Source of the DNA: Sphagnum compactum
Lineage: Eukaryota; Bryophyta; Sphagnopsida; Sphagnales
Length of the DNA: 64,000 nt
Direction of reading: 5' to 3'
Assembly: GCA_965153455.1 (NCBI GenBank)
Contig: OZ234501.1
Span: 10,726,001 to 10,790,000 of the forward strand
Shown: positions 35,861 through 47,138 of the stretch, in pieces
Numbering within the stretch: the stretch's first letter is position 1
How the letters are laid out: the number at the start of each line of letters is the position of its first letter
The notes under the pieces: generated by a model
Database searches by the model: none
Told to the model about the DNA's origin: nothing
What the model saw: the letters and a program-made list of their open reading frames with translations, nothing else
Program-made: the position numbers and the translations under genes

Positions 35861-37500
35861 TAGGCCCCCCCTACTTTGGGAAACAAATACCCCCACCTGG
35901 GGACTTTACCCTACACTAAACCCCAAGAGGGAAGAAAAAAAAACATTAAAAAAAAAAATCAGCCCATAAATTCAGGGTTTCCTTCGTCCCTAGCTCATGT
36001 CCCCATTTATTCCAGCATCCAGGATGAGATAGGGAATCATGCCAGAGGAGGAGGACCAAGTCAATCCGACGGCGCAGGACACGTAGTAGTCTGTAATCCG
36101 CGCTGTAATCTCAGCCACGTCTCTAACCCATCCCAAACTCAGCTGGTACTACTACCCTCAACCCAAAAACCAAAACCCATGTTTCCACGACTTCAGCTAC
36201 CCCCTCAAGTCCCACTGACCAAGGCTTCCTGTTGGTCTATTTCTCTCTCCACCAATCACAAGTCGAGTTTTACCCTTTTGGTTCCCAAGCTGCCAGCCAG
36301 TCAGCCAGCACCAAACTCCCCAGGTCCTAGTAGATTTTTTTACTATTTACTATTAGGCTAACTACGCCTGCTTTGGTTTTTTTTTTTTCCACTTCCCACT
36401 TTCCTTGGTCGCCGAGTAAATTTACATTGAGGATTTACCGAGTACCTAACCTGTTTAAGCACTAATTAATTAATTAATTACTTAATTAATATTGCCATAA
36501 TTTTTGAAAAATAGCTGCCTGCCTGCCTGCCAGCCATGTCTAAAATCTTTTTAAAGCTCGGAAGCACGGTAGCTTCAATTTGATTTTTTGGAGGCGAGTT
36601 TGGGTAGTTTTATTAAAAATAATATTCTGTCTTCAAATTCCCTGTATCCTGGAAAAAACAAGTTCGTCAAAAAGAGAACTTTTTAGTAAAAAAATCACAA
36701 AAACAGTCAGCACAATTGCCTCAAATATGAAAAGGTACTTTAAGCTTTTCTACTTTCATATATTTGAATATTGTCAAATTTGGTTAAATGTATTTATGGA
36801 CAATCACCACTTAAGCAATATCAAAAAATTGAAAAAAAAAGAAAAAAAAAAGTAGAAAGGATTGGCTTCATTATTTAGTATAATGACATACTGTAAATAA
36901 TAATAATATTATTATTATTATTACTGCCAAATGTGAAAGACAAAAAACTTTATTACTATTAGGCACATTATTGTTGAACTAGTCTAGGTAATAGGGTACT
37001 CTGTATCCGTGCTTTTTTTTAAAATGTATTTTCGTTTATAGCCAAAGTGGCTATCATCCATAAGGGAAGAAGTAGAAAAAGTGATGATCATCGCAGGAAG
37101 ATTTAGCCAAATCTGGCTATAAACCAAATATAAAGTACAGATCTTTAATTATCCTTCTTTTATTTTGGCTACACACTGAAAACCAAGTACAGAAATCTGG
37201 CGATTCTAACTATTTTCCCTCACATCTGGTGATTGAAGACCTAAAAAAAAATCACATAATTTTTTTATTTTTGAATTTCTCTTTTTTGGCGAAATTCCGC
37301 CAATAGATAGATAAAGGCTGCGCCTCACCCCCGGGAAATATTTATTTATTAAATTTTCCATTTGAAAAAGTAGAGTAGAAAACCCCATTTTTCTGACCAT
37401 TATTTTGGCTTCGCTGTTGTGCAATAAATAAATAAATACAGCGAATAGGCTATAAATAGATATTTCGAGAGAGAGAGTACTCATTCAGTCATTATAGCCA
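35861..37500. other. spacer with simple repeats and a foldback
   Basis: No gene is supported. Contents: (TAAT)n at 36464-36490, an AAT/ATT palindromic run at 36896-36923, and inverted copies TTTATAGCCA and TGGCTATAAA near 37035-37125. The segment from about 37075 resembles 48895-49060. Confidence 0.5.
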
Positions 37501-37522
37501 TCGAGATGTGGGACAAAAACCA

Positions 37523-37543
37523 TGACGTCACCTGGATGACGTG
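37523..37543. promoter_or_regulatory. C-box and ACGTG-core pair upstream of the PYL gene
   Basis: A palindromic TGACGTCA at 37523-37530 and TGACGTG at 37537-37543 are sites of the kind bound by plant bZIP factors (TGA, HY5, ABF/ABI5 families). Further down are CCAAT-type words near 37646 (reverse) and 37679. Distance to the ATG is about 1.1 kb. Regulatory function is inferred from motif and position. Confidence 0.45.
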
Positions 37544-38049
37544 CGAATTGTGTGAATCGAGGTATCAATCAAAAGTGCATCAAAAGCTGCGGTAGGTAAA
37601 GGTGAAAGGAGCAAAGTGTGTGACTCCCGAAATTCACGCTTTTCCATTGGCTGGGACCCACGCAAATTTCCTGATATGGCCAATCAGATCACGTCTACTG
37701 ATCCCCCGTCTTCATATTTCCCTAGTCCTCCCCCCTCCTCCCCCAAGTCCCGTCACGTTCAATAAAAAATAATAATGATTAATTAATTAACAAAGAGGGC
37801 CTGAAACTTGCCTTGGCTTGCAAGTCATTTGCCAGAGGACAGTAAATGGACGAACGTATTTTTGTTTCGTCCCACGGCTGCATTGTGTTTCGTCTTGTCG
37901 GACGACGAAAAGACGCCCGCTCGCTAGAGACCCACGAGGAAGGAGGCCTGTTCTCGCGCGCAGAGAGCAGCGCGGAGATCGAGGAGGCGAGCGAGACAGA
38001 GACGACGAAGGAGCCGAGGAAAGAGCTATTTCCGCCACTAGTAGGGTAG

Positions 38050-38635
38050 TAGCTTGAGGACATGATATGGTGTTCTGGGTGGTGGTAGGAGTTAGAAAAA
38101 CAGCACAGTGTTCTGAGGAAATGAGGAAAAGGAAGGTGAAGAAAAGGTGTGACGGCGAAGAAAATGGACGGCGAAGTAATGAAGTGGAAATGACCACAAG
38201 AGTTGAAGACAAGTAGAAGAAGAAGCCAAAGAATTAAGGGGAGCGGGGGAAGAACACTGGATTCCAAAGGAGTATTAGGCGGAAGACAGAATTGAGAGGA
38301 AAGCAGTAGGAAGGAAAAGGAAGGCAGTAGAGAAAGAGAAAGAGAGCTAGAGAGATACGGGAGAGAAGAGGGAGTCAATGGAACTAAGAGCAGGCGGAGG
38401 GAGCTTTAGAGGGTTTCTGTAGTCGAGACATTGGCGGAGAAGAATAGATAGGAAGAAACAAGAGCAAGAGCCGCGATATGCACAAAGTTCTTTCTAGGAG
38501 AGAAATTGAGAAGAAGCAAAGGAGATAGAGGAAATGGAAATAGTAGATGCGGATATGGAGAAGACGTGAAATGGCAGTCTGAGCAAAGGATCGATGTGGT
38601 AGAAGGAAAAAAGAGGACATGGTGCGACGGGGCAG
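38050..38635 (+). promoter_or_regulatory. purine-rich leader of the PYL gene
   Basis: About 580 bases with strong G+A bias on the coding strand (GAAGAAGAAG, AGGAAGG and GAGAGA words) lead directly into the receptor ORF. Several ATGs lie in this stretch, so if it is transcribed, upstream short ORFs would precede the main start. A pyrimidine-rich leader on the other strand is the alternative reading, but no gene lies there. Confidence 0.5.
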
Positions 38636-39310
38636 ATGAATCCAACCGGAGGAGGAAGAGCGGCGCCGATTACAAAGAAGCTGACGATGAGGCAAATGAA
38701 ATGTGTGCAAGATCTTCAAACGTTACTGGAAGGGAAACAGGATCTCATCTGCAGGTATCATACGCACGAGCTCGAGGCGCATCAGATTGGCTCGATCTTG
38801 CTGCAGCAGATCAATGCACCGATGCAAACGGTCTGGTCGATTGTGAAGAGGTTTGGCAGGCCGCAAGCGTACAAGAGATTCCTGCAATCGTGTAACATAA
38901 TCCAAGGCGACGGCGGCGTAGGGAGCATCCGAGAAGTGCATTTGGTGTCTGGGCTTCCGGCAACTTCCAGCATCGAGCGCCTGGAGATCCTTGACGAGGA
39001 CCAACATATCTTCAGCTTCAGAGTGCTGGGCGGCAGACATCGCTTGCAGAACTACTGGTCAGTGACTTCTTTGCATGAGTACGAAGTGAGCGGCAGGCCT
39101 GGGACTCTGGTTCTGGAGTCGTATGTCGTGGATGTTCCAGATGGGAATACGAGGGAGGAGACTCACATGTTTACAGATACTGTCGTGAGGTGCAATCTGA
39201 AGTCATTAGCTCAAGTTGCAGAGCAGCTTGCTCTGCAGGAAGATACAAATCGCCTTTCGATGTCAGGCGGCGGGTCGGAGACGGATTGCAATAGAAGAGT
39301 GGAGACGTAG
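38636..39310 (+). CDS. PYL: PYR/PYL/RCAR abscisic-acid receptor
   Basis: Intronless 224-residue START/Bet v 1-fold receptor. When it binds abscisic acid it inhibits clade-A PP2C phosphatases and so releases SnRK2 kinases, in cytosol and nucleus. The gate loop SGLPA is at residues 105-109 and the latch HRL at 135-137 within GG-HRLQNY. Residues aligned to ABA contacts of Arabidopsis PYR1 are present: Lys80 (K59), Arg99 (R79), Glu114 (E94), Tyr140 (Y120), Ser142 (S122), Glu161 (E141) and Asn187 (N167). The short loop [14 protein letters not shown] and [12 protein letters not shown] resemble the monomeric PYL7-10 group. Trp141 stands where PYR1 has Lys121, a dimer-interface position, also suggesting a monomer. 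The N-terminal 40 residues and the Ser/Gly-rich tail after 205 are divergent. Upstream bZIP-type sites would suit stress control. The identification is secure; the exact subfamily is less so. Confidence 0.95.
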   Translation: MNPTGGGRAAPITKKLTMRQMKCVQDLQTLLEGKQDLICRYHTHELEAHQIGSILLQQINAPMQTVWSIVKRFGRPQAYKRFLQSCNIIQGDGGVGSIREVHLVSGLPATSSIERLEILDEDQHIFSFRVLGGRHRLQNYWSVTSLHEYEVSGRPGTLVLESYVVDVPDGNTREETHMFTDTVVRCNLKSLAQVAEQLALQEDTNRLSMSGGGSETDCNRRVET

Positions 39311-41280
39311 CCAGAGCTTTATAAGCATCCCTGCTTTCGGATCCGCGATGCCGTTGTTCTTCTAGTGCATTTCTCTCGTCAAGGGTGAATAGGTTTGCTG
39401 TTTCATGCTTGCAAAACCCTGAAAAGGTCGCACCTTTGCATACCCTAGGAGTGGTGGATACCCAGATGGCTTCATCTGGGAGCCAGCAGGGGTAAGCTAA
39501 AAATCTCTGGAAGCCAAATCTGATGGGAGAATACAAAAAAGAGCTGCTGGTTTAGCGAAGAGTTGGATGGGAGTTCCAGGTGCCGGGTGGAAAGAATGTT
39601 GCTTTGATTTTTTGGATGGGAGTAGTTGGTTGGGTGTTGTGTCCATCTCTTTTCTTTGTAAATGAAAGCAACATCATGTCATGAAAGCAGATGAGCTTTT
39701 CAAGACTTCTGTGACATGATCCCTGCTGCTCCTGCTGCTACAAAGACTACCATAGCCCCCCTGCCATGTTATATTACACACTGTAGTGAACGGAGGATAG
39801 CAAAGCTTGTTTTCTTCTTGGGAGATCAAGCTGCTGCTGTACTGACTGTGACTGTTTTACCCTATTTTTGTGCTGCAATGATTTTGCAGGAAATGTGAAG
39901 TATTTTTTTAGTAGTACTCTGCATTAGTATATTATAACTGGATTTGTTGTAAGACGCTTGCCATATGATAATGCCTACCATCTGTGTGGTGATTTATGTG
40001 AACACTTCCTCTTGAGCTGTCCAGGTAGCGGTTAAGCAGATTCTTGATTGGAAAATAGGGGTTCTCTTTAATTACTTGCCTGGAAGGCAGCTGTACAGAA
40101 CTGGTTTTAGATCTCAGTTACTGTTTTCTTAATGAGATTAATAGACCGCAAGACTGTTTGTAAGCGATCGGTGTCCCCTTTTCCCCGTTTTGTTTTCCTG
40201 CATGTGTTTTTGTGTGAGTCCTTGCTGTGCCTTTTAATCTGCAGGGTAGTTTCCCAGGTCTCTTCCCAAGCTCCAGATCGACCATTGATGCTGGAGTAAC
40301 CAGCATATTTTTGTACCCAATTTTCTTTCCACACTAAGTGTTTATAGCAGTATCTCTGTATGAATCATTCAATTATCTCCAAATGCCAAGCATGAATTCT
40401 TTTTTAATTCTACATATTTACTAACACGCTGAGTTGGACACATGTTGTGGCAGGAGGGTAGCACATGTGTTCTTGGCTCATTGGTCATAATTCCTTGTCA
40501 ATGGTTGTGGATCCTAGTATTCTCTGCTTCAGAATGTAGTTTCTGTTTACTTTCAGAGGGGCTGGAAAGCTGGGTGTTGTGGATTCAGGGTCTCTCAATG
40601 TTACATGCTTTTTTGTTCAACAAGATTTGATTAGAGCCTGAAATGTGGAGAAAACTTCCATGATTTGTGATCACAGTGCATCTGTTAGCAATGCCACTCA
40701 TACTGTCCTCAGAAGCCTGTGTTCCCTTTTTCTTCAAGTCTATGTTTGGGTTCAGCAAGTGGGTTATCTGGTTGATTGTCTGCCTTTGGGTATCTTACAG
40801 TGGTCAATGTGTTTGTGGACAGTTTCTTGGGGAAGATTGTTTGCTTGGGTGGTCCCTGAGTACAAGTCTGTCTTTTGGATATTCCAATGGGCCTACTTTC
40901 ATCAGCCATAAGTCTTAAACTGCAATGTCACTCCTGACATAATCAGCTGCTTTGGCTCATAATAGACTAGATTACAAGTAACCTGTAATTTTCCCCCATG
41001 GTGCCCAGCTACTGTTTGCTCTGTTACAGGTTTCAGGCGATCCTTTACTGCCCTTGAAGATGAATGGTGGCCACTGTTTTTTGTGCAGAACATATGATCA
41101 CCATTCTGGTCAGAGCTGTGTGCAGATTGCCCTGGAATTTGAAGTCGGTCTATGTCTTGTACCATGTGGAAAATGTTTGTGCTGTCACTAGGATAGGGTT
41201 CTGAGGTTCCTAGGGCAGAATGCTTCTAGTAATGCCAATTTTCCAGTAGTTGTGTGAATCTTTTTTATCTCCTAGTCTTT
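39311..41280. other. 3' region of PYL and spacer
   Basis: No further gene. The first several hundred bases probably include the 3' untranslated region, but no single poly(A) signal stands out. Open stretches near 40440-40920 are unlike known proteins. Confidence 0.45.
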
Positions 41281-41352
41281 GACTGCACTCGTTGTCGTGT
41301 TACTTTCAATTGTTGTTGTGGAGATTTCTCTGCAACTTCATCGATCTTTTTT
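41281..41352 (+). repeat. direct repeat, copy 1
   Basis: About 72 bases from GACTGCACTCGTTGTCGTGT through TCATCGATCTTTTTT recur at 41828-41899 with three or four differences, 547 bases apart. Confidence 0.9.
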
Positions 41353-41596
41353 CTAGTGGCTTTAGTGGATGTTCTGCATCCACGTAGTCACCAGTGGTGT
41401 GCTTAAAGGATATGTTCAGGGTGCAGGAGGCCCGAACCACTACCCTATATATAGGACGGCCTCTATGTCTTTTAGGCATAGATGCTTGCATATACAGGGA
41501 CATGCTAAAATGAAATAAAAGCTCTTTCCTTCAGAAGCTTGCTGCAGCTTGAATGAGGATACTGTTGACTTTTTTTATTAGCAATGTCTCTTGAGT

Positions 41597-41850
41597 GCTA
41601 GCCAACATCACGTCTGAGTCTTCCCATTGCTTCCGGAAAGGCAACAGAAACTCAGGACGCAGATTGTGTATAATGGTTTGCCCAAGTTTTTGGGAAGATT
41701 ATTATATGCTTATCTACACCCACTGTTGGGAGCTGATGAACTCAGTGGGTAGTCATGGCAGCTCGTCACTGCCATTCGTGATGAAGGTGATGGTCTGTCA
41801 CTTTGTGAGCGACTCTCATGAGGTTATGACTGCACTCATTGTCGTGTTAC
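41597..41850 (+). repeat. dispersed repeat, copy B (partner at 1641-1860)
   Basis: See the partner. Its 3' edge runs into direct-repeat copy 2, so the duplication at 41.3-41.9 kb happened next to or within this repeat family. Confidence 0.75.
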
Positions 41851-41899
41851 CTTCAATTGTTGTTGTGGAGATTTCTCTGCAACTTCATCGATCTTTTTT
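41828..41899 (+). repeat. direct repeat, copy 2
   Basis: Near-identical to 41281-41352. Confidence 0.9.
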
Positions 41900-42720
41900 A
41901 TCCCCTAGTCAGAAACTGGTACAGTCATTTTTCTCTATGATAATATGAGCTCTGTACATTGGAAGTGGCAGTTTCCTTTTAACTGCCTAAAACTTCGAAT
42001 TTGTGTTCTTTTCTCTGATGGATTTAGTCAGTGTTTCACAAAATTCTGTGCACACATATCTAGTCTTCTAATAATGTTGCTAAATTGTTGCAGATTGGTT
42101 CCAGAGTCATTAAATATGTTCATTGCATTGTAGGAGCCAGTTTCACTTTATCAATTCAAATGTGTAATTTGTGTTCATCTGTGTGAAGAGTACTTTTTTG
42201 TGCATCACATGGTTCTATGCATTCTTTTCTAGTTTAGTAGTAGAGCTTTGATCTGCAGACAAGCATACAGTTTGTGTCCTGTTTCAGCTGCAACAGGCAG
42301 TCACAACTAGTACAAGCACTCTGGTGTTTGTCAGATAGAACTCTATTCCTGCCCTAGAGGAAGGAACTTGTGAAGTGCTTCTGCCTCCTCACATGGATAG
42401 CTACTTCAACTTCAGTTACTGTCTGTTTCTCTCCCCCTCTCTTGAGAGATCTCTGACATGAACTTCCATGTCTTAGATGTGTAACATGTTTGCTTTTATG
42501 TACTACTTCACCTTCCAGATCTTTGATGTGTACTTCAACTTCCATGTTGTAGAAGTGCAACATTTTCCTTCAGCAAATTGGTCATAATGCATCTGGTTCA
42601 GCAATTTGTTTTGTAATGCACTTTTTGGCTGTCACATCCCCAGCCTGCCTATTGAATATAGCAGAAGCAAGGGGGATGGCTTATGCATGAGCCTAGAGCT
42701 CAAGCTTAGAGCCTTGATTT
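41900..42720. other. spacer
   Basis: No gene. Around 42400-42560 the text on 'ACTTCAACTTC', 'CTTCCATGT' and 'AGATGTGTA' repeats loosely. Confidence 0.4.
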
Positions 42721-42860
42721 GAACATGGATGAATGTTTCATGGATGATAGTGTTGATGTGGATGAATGTCATTCATCCATTTGGATGAAGTGAATGGATG
42801 CATGGTCCAACACATGGATGAAATGTATTCATCTGGAATGAATCCAATGGGGATTGGTAT
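42721..42860. repeat. ATGGATGAA cluster with a perfect palindrome
   Basis: Multiple ATGGATGAA and TTCATCCAT words. At 42759-42779 ten bases (TGGATGAATG) are followed, after one T, by their exact complement. Similar words fill 12.58-13.43 kb. Confidence 0.65.
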
Positions 42861-45800
42861 TGAAATATTTATATCAACCTCCATAAGGCTTTCCAATAGG
42901 GTGCATTTATCACAAGGAAGGTTAGTTGAGATAATGAGTATGTTCAATTTGAAGGAGGCAAGGTGTGCAACACATAGACACATGGAACATGTCTACAAGT
43001 CATTGAAGGAAATTTGCTTCAATGCATTAAACTTGCCATGTGTTTCCTTTTTATCCATGTGCATGGACTTAAAAACTGTTTTGTTTTAGCATTTGAGAAT
43101 ATACAAATTTATTAGTGAAAATCTACCAGGAACATTGGCACAATTTGCACGCATGCAAAGAAAATATGACCAATTTGCCAAAACAAACAAAACACTTCAA
43201 TCTCCCCAATCCTTGAAAGTTAAAAAAACATTGCACACATGTCCATACACTCAAGATTATCATATGGGTTTGAAATCGTCATGTCAGGAAATGAAATGTT
43301 CTTTTTCTAGATCATTGAAAGGCTCCCCATTATCAACACTAGCATCTATGTCCCAAAACATTTCAACCCCATGTAGCTTACCCATGCAAATTTCAAAATC
43401 TCTATCTCTAGATGCTATGAAGTCATCATAATTATCATTAGCCTCTTGTTCAATAGAGTGTAAAGTTTCTTGCTCCACATGCATAGGCAGAAAGAAAGAC
43501 AAAGGTGAACTAGAGGGTAGATTATCTATGGTGGACCTCACAGGGATCGCACAAGCCCATGGCTTTTGAATCACCACACAAAAAAATCAATGTTAGCAAT
43601 AAAAGATTTATGTTTGATGACATCAACAAAATGACAATAAATACCAAATGGTCTTTATTGCAAATAAGGGATATACTCACAATGAAGGCCTATTGAGGTT
43701 CAACCCAAGCTTGCAAGCCACCTTGGGAGTAGGTGGTTCCAATGAATGTAAAGGAGGTCGACTAATGGATGGAGTAACCAAGGAGTGCACCACATTGCCA
43801 ACATTTTGCTGTAATGTAGACAAATGCGCAACATACAATGTTTGATCACCCTCTAGGCCAAACACATGACGGCCTGATGCACATGCAACAGTGAAAATGG
43901 CTCCTACATCAAATGTGGAAAATGTGCATTGTTTAAATTTTCAAAGGAAGAAATTACGAATCTATCCCAGTATTAAAAACAAAAATTCAAAGAAGATTAA
44001 AAAAACAAACCTATCCAACTGTGAGATCCAATATTCGAAAGCCGAGAGGTGAACATGTCTTTTAGTAGCATTTGCATGAATGCAAGACTACGATGCATGC
44101 AACTCCAAGCTTCTTGTGGAATCTTCATGGGCAAAACACCATATGGAATGTGATTGTAGATTGTGTCCAACTCTATTGGATCCGGAAGTGGGTCAACCAA
44201 TCAACTAGATTATTGAAACTAGAATGATCCCCGAGGCTTGGTTAGGACATTTGCATGAAAGAACAAAGTTTGCCAAAATAAACCACATCAATCCAATTTG
44301 AAATTCCAATAAATGCATCCATGTGATTGACAAATTTAAAATTAGTTTGGTGGAATTTTTGGTATCACCTTTCCTAACTTAATGTGCATAAGGATGTCGT
44401 TGATGCATGTATATTTTTTGGTTAGGATAGAAACCTTGCTACCCCATGCAAAAGAAAGAAGTTCCATGGCGGATGCATCAAAACTTTGCAAGAGAACCAA
44501 ACACTTGTTGTCATCCAACAAATCATTAACCATCAAAAAAACATGTTCCCAATAGTGTTTGTCGAAGTGCATTCCAATGGGCCACTCAAATGCCCACCAT
44601 GTAGCCATGGACATGCATTCTCGTTGGATAATTAACAATGATAGTGTCCACAGAAAATTGGACTAAAACACCACCTACACAACATTAAACCATGATCTTG
44701 ACAACTGCATGACAACAAACAAAACAAATAGTGTCAAAATCTATGACATTTGTCAAAGGAAAATTAATAAAATAATTATTTTTCAAAAACATGTAAATTG
44801 GACCTTACATTATTGAAAATTTCCATCAACTCTTTAAAGGTCAAGTGTGGGGATTCAGGTGCTTCGATAACATCAAGTAAATGAGTTGGGATTATCTTCA
44901 TTTAATAATGCCCAATATTGCAAGAATCAAAAGATATTGTATTTTATGGGTGAATATTTTGCTTAAGATTACTTGCAGGAAGAACCAATGTTTGGACTAT
45001 AAGCCTTGTTTGCAGAATAACACCATGGGCACCAATGGGAAAGTCACCCACATTTGGGTCAACCTCCCTTTTTCTTCCCTTTTCCTTTATGTCGTTTAGG
45101 CCCAACCATTGATGCAAGAATTGCTTGTGCCATAACAGTGGCTACTTGTGAAGCTATTTGTTATGCTTGTTCCAAATCATCATGGGTAGGAAGTTCAATT
45201 GAAGCACCCCCAACATCACTTGTGGCTTGCCTAGCAACACATTATTTATGAAGAAGGTCTTCTTCATATGGGATAGTGCCTTTGGGCATATCCAAGTACC
45301 AACCTCCACCCCCATGATGTTCTACACCCCACTTTGCTTCAATTTCAGGTGCATAGTAGCTACGGGTGCACCAAACTTCCATGTCATAAGAAGCTTTGGC
45401 TCAAACTTGAGGCATCCATCTGGCCCAAGCACAAACCTCATGTAACTACAGGGAAAAAAATGGCATAAATAGTCTATGGATGTTCATGCATTTCCAAGAT
45501 GCATATATGCAACCAAGATATGTATAATTTGAATAATTGTAAAAGCATCATGTAAAAGAGTACAAACAAGTTTGAAAGAAAATAAATGCAACATACATGT
45601 TTCAAAGTTGTTTCATAATTAATACCTGAAAAAGATTTTTCTCACTACCTTTTCACCCCCTAGTTGTTGTTCCCAGTCATTACCTTGAAACGGTCCATTA
45701 GGCAAAGCAAACTCACAAAAGAAAAGTTCATTGAAATGAATCATTTTCCAAATGTCCATGTAATCACCCAAAGTTTCTCCAAGTCCTTATTCTAGAACTA

Positions 45801-46130
45801 TATGGAAATGCCCACATTGAGTGGTGTAGAAAGTAAACTAAACCAATGCAACCTTATGGAGCTGCCAAACATCCATGTGTTAGCAAATTTGGTGAACACA
45901 TCCATTCATGCATTTTCACAATGTTGAAAGCAAAAAGATGCAAGTATCCATGAATATGTACCTGCCACCAAAATGTTCTCTTATTCAGCCAAGGATCCAA
46001 GGTGAGCCCACTTATTGAACTAGGTGGAAAAAAAATTATGGTTTTTGACTTATTGGTCCCCATTCCAAATTTGTATCCATTCCACTTTCTCATATGGATC
46101 CACCAAGTCGTTGTGGCAACATTTGCCATT
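42860..46130 (-). pseudogene. unrecognised decayed coding region, probably transposon-derived
   Basis: The minus strand keeps protein-like open segments in succession: 45854-46129 (Trp-rich, 91 codons), parts of 45060-45440, 44342-44638 (98 codons, with WEHVFLMVNDLLDDNKCLVL), 43997-44200, 43677-43865 and 43284-43577 (97 codons, acidic, with EQEANDNYDDFIASRDRDFE). Stops and frame changes separate them. I do not recognise the family. The setting between an ATGGATG-repeat cluster and other transposons suggests a mobile-element protein rather than a host gene. A multi-exon host pseudogene is possible. Confidence 0.35.
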
Positions 46131-46472
46131 TTTTCTTAGGTCCTCTCCTCATGACTAGCTTTGGCATGTGACCAATGTAATTTAAGTTGGGTAAGGAAAT
46201 CATCCCCTAAGGAGGGATTAGCAACATGGAACACCTTCACCAATTAGCTTTTGTGTTGTTCCCTTGCTTTGAGCTTATCTTGCAACATGACCTCTTGAAG
46301 ACCCTCTTGAATCCTAGGTCCATCAATATCCTATTTGTATGTTTTTCCTACCATGCGTTGTGCATGAAGAATTTCATGTTGTACACCCAAAAAAAAGGTC
46401 CATGGACAAACAATATGTTGATAATTAACACGTGGAAATGAAATATTGATAAACTTAGGGTATATGAAAAGT

Positions 46473-46668
46473 CACTACAACAAAAGGTGTCCCTGTACGC
46501 CAAGTGATTTCACTAGATTTTGAGTGAATTCACTAGTTGTAGTGAACGGGGATCAGTGAAGAAGCAATGAATTCACAGGTTTAGTGAACGAGGACCAGTG
46601 AAGAAGCAATGAATTCTTTGGTTTAGTGAACGGGGACTAATGAACTGCACCCACATTTTGTAGTAGTG
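46473..46668. mobile_element. CACTA-type MITE
   Basis: The left end is CACTACAACAAAA and the right end TTTTGTAGTAGTG, matching the CACTA (En/Spm) terminal consensus, with three extra bases in the right end. Both sides carry the three-base target duplication AGT (46470-46472, 46669-46671), as expected for this superfamily. At 196 bp it is non-autonomous. Its interior is a 42-bp tandem repeat. Confidence 0.85.
46542..46642 (+). repeat. 42-bp tandem repeat inside the CACTA MITE
   Basis: Units begin GTGAACGGGGATCAGTGAA at 46542, GTGAACGAGGACCAGTGAA at 46584 and GTGAACGGGGACTAATGAA at 46626 (the last partial). Sub-terminal repeats are typical of CACTA ends, where the transposase binds. Confidence 0.85.
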
Positions 46669-47138
46669 AGTAGATGAAAGTTCATAATTATAAATGAGTA
46701 TAATGAGTGTCACGAACATGAAAAACTACAAAAACAAGAACTAAGCCAAACGCACATCCATGAAAACAAATCACAATAAATGTAAGCCTAAGTTTAATTC
46801 ATGACTGAAAACATAAATATGCAAGGCAAGAACATGGTATATGTTAGAAAATGATTCAAACATAACTTTATTTTGATAACATATGAAAACAAAGGTTATG
46901 ATAAGAAATCGTACAAAAAACTAATGTTGAACAGACTGAAGATAATGGGAGGTCCTACACCTATTTATACCTCATTGGGGACCTAGCTCAAGGAAGCCTC
47001 CATAGAAGCTTCCATGTGTACATTACTCTAAGGAAGCTTTTTGAAAAACTTCTTAACTAATAGTGAAATAGGAAGTAATTGAGAATTAATAATGATGCAA
47101 ACGATTATGTTGGTGCAAACAATGATGCAAACGAACGC

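Noticed and set aside
35876-36361. 161-codon plus-strand frame, Pro/Ser-rich
   Set aside because: Low-complexity, no recognisable domain, and no neighbouring exons with matching phase. Reported as spacer.
37779-38378. 199-codon Ser/Leu/Pro-rich minus-strand frame
   Set aside because: The composition comes from the complement of the purine-rich leader (CT-rich on that strand). There are no domains, and the PYL gene lies on the other strand.
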